Positions 5,632-9,217 of a stretch of 9,217 nucleotides of DNA are shown here, in pieces. Position numbers and translations under genes: made by a program. The notes under the pieces were generated by a model that worked only from the letters and a program-made list of their open reading frames with translations, had not been told where the DNA came from and ran no database searches. Each line of letters opens with the position of its first letter. Position 1 is the first letter of the stretch. Source of the stretch: an uncultured Chloroflexota bacterium (GTDB lineage: Bacteria > Chloroflexota > Anaerolineae > Caldilineales > Caldilineaceae); assembly GCA_903879975.1 (NCBI GenBank), contig CAIRNL010000036.1:1-9217 (forward strand), written 5' to 3'.

Positions 5632-7080
5632 TCAGCCCAGTTCGATCGTGCTGCGCGTACTGGAGAAAACCTCGCCCCGCAACGGCTCCCCGACCAGATC
5701 GTACTCCATCGCACCGTTGATGTGCACCTGAATCATGCTGCCGGCTGACACGTCACGTAGCCCTGGCACGAGTACCAGCCCGTCGATCTCGGGCGCATCG
5801 CGATAGGAACGCGCCAGCAGTAGCGGTTCGTTGCTGCCTTCAATCCTTCCCTCACCCTCCACCAGCACGTCGAGCATCCTGCCCACCTGCGCCTGATTCT
5901 TGCGCAGGCTGATGGGTTGCTGCTGCTCCATGAGGCGGGCGTAGCGCTCTTGTTTCACCTCATCTGGCACCGGGTCGGGCTGCTCCGCGGCAGGCGTGCC
6001 CGGCTCTGGGCTGAAGGTGAACGCACCTACCTTGTCGAACTCAATGGCGCGGGCAAAGTCGAGCAGCCCCTGGAATTCCTGCGGTGTCTCACCGGGATAG
6101 CCGACGATAAAGGTCGTGCGCAGAGCAATGTCGGGCATGGCGCGGCGCAGTTTCTCCATGTGATCGTAGATTACCTCCAGCCTGCTGGGCCGGTGCATCC
6201 GGCGCAGCGTGCGTGGGTCGCCGTGCTGCAGTGGCATGTCCAGGTAGGGCACGATCTTTTCCTGGCTGGCCATCACCTCGACCAGTTCGTCGCTGACATG
6301 GCCGGGATAGGCATACATGAGCCGCACCCAGCGCAGGCGATCGTCGGTGCGGTTGCAGATAGCCGAGAGCAGGCGCGGCAGGCTGTTGGGTTCGCCCCAG
6401 TCGCGACCATAGTCTGTCGTGTCCTGTGCGACGACGACCAGCTCACGCGCGCCGGCTTCCACCAGAGCAACCGCCTCATCGACGATCGCCTCCAACGGAC
6501 GGCTGCGCAGCTTGCCCTTGAAGGAAGGGATCGTGCAGAAGGTACAGGGTGCGTTGCAACCGTCGGAAATTTTCAGGTAGGCGCTGCCGGCCGTCACCGG
6601 TGGGCGCGGCGTGGCTACAGTAAACGCCGTCGTGGGATCGCCGAGCAGGGTAGGGATGCTGCCGATCGACTCGCGGCTGCCGGCCGGTGGATCGCCGAGC
6701 ACGGTGTAGCGTTCCAGCCGGCGTCGTTGCTGACCGCCGCGCACCTGGCCGATCAGCTCCAGCACGTCCATCCAGCGCCGCGTGCCCAGCAGTCCGTCGA
6801 CTCTGGGCACACGCGCCAGCACTTCGGCGCTGTTGCGCTGCACCAGGCAGCCGGCCGCCACCAGAATTTGGTGCTTGCGCTTGTGCCGGCCCAACTCCTG
6901 CAGCACGCCGATGGATTCCTCCTTGGCTGCTTCGAGAAAGCCGCAGGTGTTGACAATCAGCACGTCGGCTTCCTGCTGTCGCTCGGTAGGCCGGTAGTCG
7001 GCACTGCGCAGCAGCATCTCAATGCCGTCACTGTCCACTTTGTTCTTGGGACACCCCAGAGTAACCAGATGGTATTTCAC
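5632..7080 (-). CDS. rimO: Ribosomal protein S12 methylthiotransferase RimO
   Basis: This is a radical-SAM enzyme that adds a methylthio group to the conserved aspartate of ribosomal protein S12, using two [4Fe-4S] clusters. The 482 residues show the full architecture. The N-terminal UPF0004 domain has cluster cysteines Cys10 (LGCPKNKVDSD), Cys46 (VNTCGF) and Cys78 (AAGCLVQ). The radical-SAM motif is Cys175-x3-Cys179-x2-Cys182 (CNAPCTFC), followed by TIPSFKGKLRSR. A C-terminal TRAM domain occupies about 395-465. LGCPKNKVDSD favours RimO over MiaB. The start is taken as GTG at 7080, which begins the conserved first strand and overlaps the upstream TGA by GTGA; the frame stays open upstream to 7302 but gives non-homologous sequence. 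The linker between the first two domains (about 112-165) is longer than usual and holds an 18-residue repeat. Its stop lies one base from the stop of the convergent MerR-like gene. Confidence 0.95.
   Translation of the reverse strand: MKYHLVTLGCPKNKVDSDGIEMLLRSADYRPTERQQEADVLIVNTCGFLEAAKEESIGVLQELGRHKRKHQILVAAGCLVQRNSAEVLARVPRVDGLLGTRRWMDVLELIGQVRGGQQRRRLERYTVLGDPPAGSRESIGSIPTLLGDPTTAFTVATPRPPVTAGSAYLKISDGCNAPCTFCTIPSFKGKLRSRPLEAIVDEAVALVEAGARELVVVAQDTTDYGRDWGEPNSLPRLLSAICNRTDDRLRWVRLMYAYPGHVSDELVEVMASQEKIVPYLDMPLQHGDPRTLRRMHRPSRLEVIYDHMEKLRRAMPDIALRTTFIVGYPGETPQEFQGLLDFARAIEFDKVGAFTFSPEPGTPAAEQPDPVPDEVKQERYARLMEQQQPISLRKNQAQVGRMLDVLVEGEGRIEGSNEPLLLARSYRDAPEIDGLVLVPGLRDVSAGSMIQVHINGAMEYDLVGEPLRGEVFSSTRSTIELG
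6635..6701 (-). repeat. Diverged 54-nt tandem duplication in the rimO linker
   Basis: GGATCGCCGAGCA occurs at 6635-6647 and again at 6689-6701, 54 nt (18 codons) apart and in frame. It gives two copies of a T-x-LGDP segment in the linker between the UPF0004 and radical-SAM domains. The remaining positions of the units are diverged. Confidence 0.5.
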
Positions 7081-7323
7081 AGTTCGTTGTCTTCGCTTTC
7101 CCACAAATTCAGGTCTATCGGAACAGTATCGCCAGCGGCGCTGGTTCTTTCCGCAAGCCACCTTGCTATCTGTATGCTGCGTTGCACGGGATGCAGCGGA
7201 AGTTGAAGGCGGCTGGCACGCCGACCTGCGCCGGTTGACGTGCGCGTCCCTCGGCTTCGGCGCGCTCCGACACCCGCAACTGGCAGCGGCTGCGCCACGC
7301 ACGCTCCAGTGTTGATCTGTCCA

Positions 7324-7324
<1 letters not shown>
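7077..7324 (-). pseudogene. Small gene between metallophosphoesterase and rimO, apparently frameshifted
   Basis: An ATG at 7324 shares its A with the TGA of the metallophosphoesterase gene (TGATG). It opens a frame of 52 codons ending at TAG 7168-7166. A second frame, closed by TGA 7079-7077, overlaps the rimO GTG start (GTGA). Adding one base near 7190-7200, where the first frame reads FNFRC and the second reads LHPVQRS, would join them into one protein of about 82 residues. That protein would have a basic N-terminal half, a helix such as RSIQIARWLAE and an acidic end, NLWESEDNEL. Classical stop/start coupling at both ends argues that this was, or is, a real gene. I do not recognise the product. 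The break could be a real mutation, a sequencing or assembly error, or a programmed frameshift. Confidence 0.5.
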
Positions 7325-7977
<653 letters not shown>

Positions 7978-7986
7978 ACTCTCTTC

Positions 7987-8015
7987 ATTGTAGCATTGTG
8001 CGAAAGGCACGACAA
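7987..8015 (-). promoter_or_regulatory. Promoter of the metallophosphoesterase-rimO transcription unit
   Basis: On the minus strand -35 TTGTCG (8010-8015), a 17-nt spacer and -10 TACAAT (7987-7992), with TG one base upstream of the -10, predict a start near 7980. That is only about 3 nt before the ATG at 7977. The -35 box overlaps a 6-bp dyad at 8013-8029. Confidence 0.7.
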
Positions 8016-8029
8016 AAGAGATACTTTTG
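8013..8029. promoter_or_regulatory. Operator-like dyad between divergent promoters
   Basis: CAAAAG (8013-8018) and CTTTTG (8024-8029) are perfect complements around a 5-nt centre. The site overlaps the -35 of the minus-strand promoter and lies just upstream of the plus-strand -35 (8048). A bound regulator could therefore repress one promoter and affect the other. The regulator is unknown. Confidence 0.4.
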
Positions 8030-8047
8030 ATTATGTCATAGGTCTGG

Positions 8048-8075
8048 TTGACAGCCTGCGCTATCGTTTTATAAT
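8048..8075 (+). promoter_or_regulatory. Fully consensus sigma-70-type promoter of the AhpD-like gene
   Basis: TTGACA (8048-8053), a 16-nt spacer and TATAAT (8070-8075) match both consensus hexamers perfectly. Transcription should start near 8082, giving a leader of about 45 nt before the ATG at 8127. Such a promoter predicts strong expression, which argues against the gene being a decayed remnant. Confidence 0.85.
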
Positions 8076-8117
8076 CAAGGAGCTAACCTGTCCTTACGAT
8101 GATTCAACATGACGATT

Positions 8118-8121
8118 GGAG
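8118..8121 (+). promoter_or_regulatory. Ribosome binding site deciding the AhpD-like start
   Basis: GGAG lies 5 nt before the ATG at 8127 and supports this start over the in-frame ATG at 8109, which has no Shine-Dalgarno at proper distance. Confidence 0.65.
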
Positions 8122-8126
8122 TCCCA

Positions 8127-8720
8127 ATGGCCTGGATTCGAGTATTTTCACTGGACGAAGCAACCGGCGCGCTCAAGGCGCAGTATGACGCTGCCATCAA
8201 GCGGGCGGGCCGCATCTGGAATATCGTGGCTATCATGAGCCAGAACCCACAAGCGCTCAAGGCGTCCATGGACTTCTACGGCGTGCTCATGCATGGTCAG
8301 TCGCCGCTCAGCCGCGGCCAGCGCGAGATGCTGGCGACGGTAGTATCGGCGGCCAATCACTGCACCTATTGACGCCGTGCGCACGCCCACGATCTCCGTG
8401 CCGAGATCGCCGATTTTGCCCTGAGCGAGGATCGCGCCGCCGATCTTTTCGTTCACCATATTGCCAGCGACTGGCAGCAAGCGGATCTGAGCGCAGCAGA
8501 CCGTGCCCTGTGTGCCTATGCCGTGAAGCTGACCCATACGCCACACGCCATGGTGCCTGCCGATCTCGACGATCTGCGCCGCTGTGGCTTCGACGACCGC
8601 GCCATCCACGACGCAACGCAAGTGATCGCCTACTTCAACTACATCAACCGGATCGCCGATGCGTTGGGCGTCGAGCCGGAGCCATCGGTGCACAAATGGG
8701 ACGAGTCGCCGGATCGGTAG
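8127..8720 (+). CDS. AhpD-like peroxidase-related protein with in-frame TGA at the redox motif; candidate CxxU selenoprotein
   Basis: The protein belongs to the carboxymuconolactone decarboxylase/AhpD-like fold, whose peroxidase-related members reduce peroxides or act as thiol-disulfide partners through a CxxC motif. Translation from the ATG at 8127 gives MAWIRVFSLDEATGALK..., the family N-terminus. It reaches the active-site helix VVSAANHCTY (Cys79) and meets TGA (8370-8372) exactly where the family has its second cysteine. The frame continues RRAHAH..., placing His86 at the expected spacing. It runs about 115 codons through family-typical sequence (LTHTPHAMV, ATQVIAYFNYINRIADALGVE) to TAG 8718-8720. 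Decoded with residue 82 as selenocysteine, the product is 197 residues, a normal full length. A SECIS-like hairpin follows the TGA at 8390-8409. AhpD-like selenoproteins are known. If the cell lacks Sec machinery, this is a disrupted gene (two fragments) or a sequencing error. Confidence 0.75.
8370..8372 (+). other. In-frame TGA, candidate selenocysteine codon (residue 82)
   Basis: TGA stands at the second position of the CxxC redox motif (Cys79-Thr-Tyr-Sec82), three residues before the expected histidine's neighbour. A single third-base difference separates TGA from the Cys codon TGC. The next base is C; UGA followed by C is an inefficient stop and is also the context of the E. coli fdhF Sec codon. 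Confidence 0.65.
8390..8409 (+). promoter_or_regulatory. SECIS-like hairpin downstream of the TGA
   Basis: CGATCTC (8390-8396) pairs perfectly with GAGATCG (8403-8409), giving a 7-bp stem with a 6-nt loop, CGUGCC. The loop begins 25 nt after the TGA. As I recall, bacterial SECIS elements place a short apical loop roughly 16-37 nt after the UGA, with a G at one of the first two loop positions. This hairpin satisfies both and carries GU in the loop, as in fdhF. No folding calculation was run. Confidence 0.55.
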
Positions 8721-8857
8721 CCCCAGGCGCTTCTGCGGTTCTGTCTCGCCGCATTGCTCTGTCGATTGTGGGTTGGAGCGGCCATTGCGGAGAATCGGTC
8801 GGCTCGGTGGCAGCGAACATGGCGCCGAACGGGAACCTCGCTCATGGTCGTGCGAGC

Positions 8858-8873
8858 CGTACAGGCGTACGAT
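8858..8873 (+). promoter_or_regulatory. Possible promoter/operator region of pdxH
   Basis: A -10-like TACGAT (8868-8873) lies 27 nt before the pdxH ATG. It overlaps a small dyad, CGTAC/GTACG (8858-8862 and 8867-8871). The -35 region (TGGTCG at 8845-8850) is a poor match, so this is tentative. The rest of the gap 8721-8899 shows no gene and no clear terminator. Confidence 0.3.
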
Positions 8874-8899
8874 GTCACCAGGTACAGAAAGGATAGCCC

Positions 8900-9217
8900 A
8901 TGCCTGCCAGTGTCACCAGTTTCCGCAAGGAATATCAGCTCGACCGTCTCTCTGAGGAGAGCGCCGGATTCGATCCCCTCGCTCTGTTCAACCAGTGGTT
9001 TGAGGCGGCAGCGATGAGTAAAATCCACGAGCCCAATGCCATGGTGCTCGCCACGGCTTCCGGGGATGGACGCCCTTCGGCGCGCGTTGTGCTGATGAAA
9101 AGCTTTGACGCAAGCGGGATCACATTTTTCACCAACTACGAGAGTCACAAGGGTCGAGAACTGGCTGTCAACCCTTTTGCTGCCGTAGTCTTCTGGTGGG
9201 AACCTTTGGAACGGCAG
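8900..9217 (+). CDS. pdxH: Pyridoxamine 5'-phosphate oxidase, N-terminal part (runs off window end)
   Basis: This FMN-dependent enzyme oxidises pyridoxamine or pyridoxine 5'-phosphate to pyridoxal 5'-phosphate, the last step of vitamin B6 cofactor synthesis and salvage. The 106 residues present, about half of the usual length, include the substrate-contacting start FRKEYQLDRLSE and DPLALFNQWFEAA. They also include the FMN-binding RVVLMKSFD (62-70), FFTNYESHKG (76-85) and the beginning of the FWWEPLERQ segment (98-106). The start ATG at 8900 has an AAAGGA-type ribosome site about 6 nt upstream. It follows the AhpD-like gene by 179 nt on the same strand, too far to assume one operon. No irregularity is visible in the part shown. 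Confidence 0.95.
   Translation, partial: MPASVTSFRKEYQLDRLSEESAGFDPLALFNQWFEAAAMSKIHEPNAMVLATASGDGRPSARVVLMKSFDASGITFFTNYESHKGRELAVNPFAAVVFWWEPLERQ

Noticed and set aside
5917..7206. 429-codon plus-strand open frame opposite rimO
   Set aside because: It is a GC-rich antisense shadow of a fully recognised RimO and has no domain features.
7081..7302. 74-residue N-terminal extension of RimO
   Set aside because: RimO homology begins at the GTG at 7080; the extension covers the overlapping small gene and is Arg/Ala-rich noise.
8109..8372. A separate 87-codon gene ending at the TGA, with a second short gene at 8523-8720
   Set aside because: Both are in the same frame, and the sequence between them is open and family-like. 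The ATG at 8109 lacks a ribosome site, while 8127 has GGAG and the family N-terminus.
8148..8693. 181-codon minus-strand open frame opposite the AhpD-like gene
   Set aside because: It is a shadow frame opposite a recognisable coding sequence, with no recognisable domain or ribosome site.

Overview
The window reads as a piece of a GC-rich bacterial chromosome, most likely Chloroflexota (Anaerolineae/Caldilineae-like). This is a judgement from protein character: an Ala/Pro-rich lipoprotein leader on a peptide-binding protein, an XPB/Ssl2-like helicase-associated protein without a helicase core, and a coiled-coil MerR-type protein. No marker gene here proves the phylum. I see no mobile element, tRNA, rRNA or CRISPR array.

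Layout. (1) 1-2477, minus strand: the start of a DppB-type ABC permease preceded by its family-5 solute-binding lipoprotein, an oligopeptide-type uptake operon. It has a good promoter at 2827-2855, a leader of about 340 nt, and strong hairpins between the two genes. (2) 2896-4428, minus: a helicase-associated domain protein. (3) 4547-5630, plus: a small DUF1232 membrane protein, then a MerR-like HTH/coiled-coil protein. (4) 5632-7977, minus: a tightly packed set of metallophosphoesterase, an apparently frameshifted small gene, and rimO (ribosomal protein S12 methylthiotransferase), joined by stop/start overlaps. (5) 8127-8720, plus: an AhpD-like (carboxymuconolactone decarboxylase/peroxidase-related) gene. 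(6) 8900 to the window end, plus: the 5' part of pdxH.

The most interesting item is gene (5). Its reading frame is interrupted by one in-frame TGA at exactly the second cysteine of the family's CxxC redox motif. It then continues with about 115 codons of normal family sequence. A perfect 7-bp stem with a 6-nt loop containing G and GU starts 18 nt after the TGA, a geometry like bacterial SECIS elements. The simplest reading is a CxxU selenoprotein. The alternatives are a point mutation or sequencing error (TGC to TGA). The gene has a fully consensus promoter divergent from the metallophosphoesterase promoter, with an operator-like dyad between them.

The second notable item is a small gene between the metallophosphoesterase and rimO. 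Its ATG overlaps the upstream stop (TGATG) and its TGA overlaps the rimO GTG start (GTGA), but the two halves lie in different frames and would be joined by one added base.
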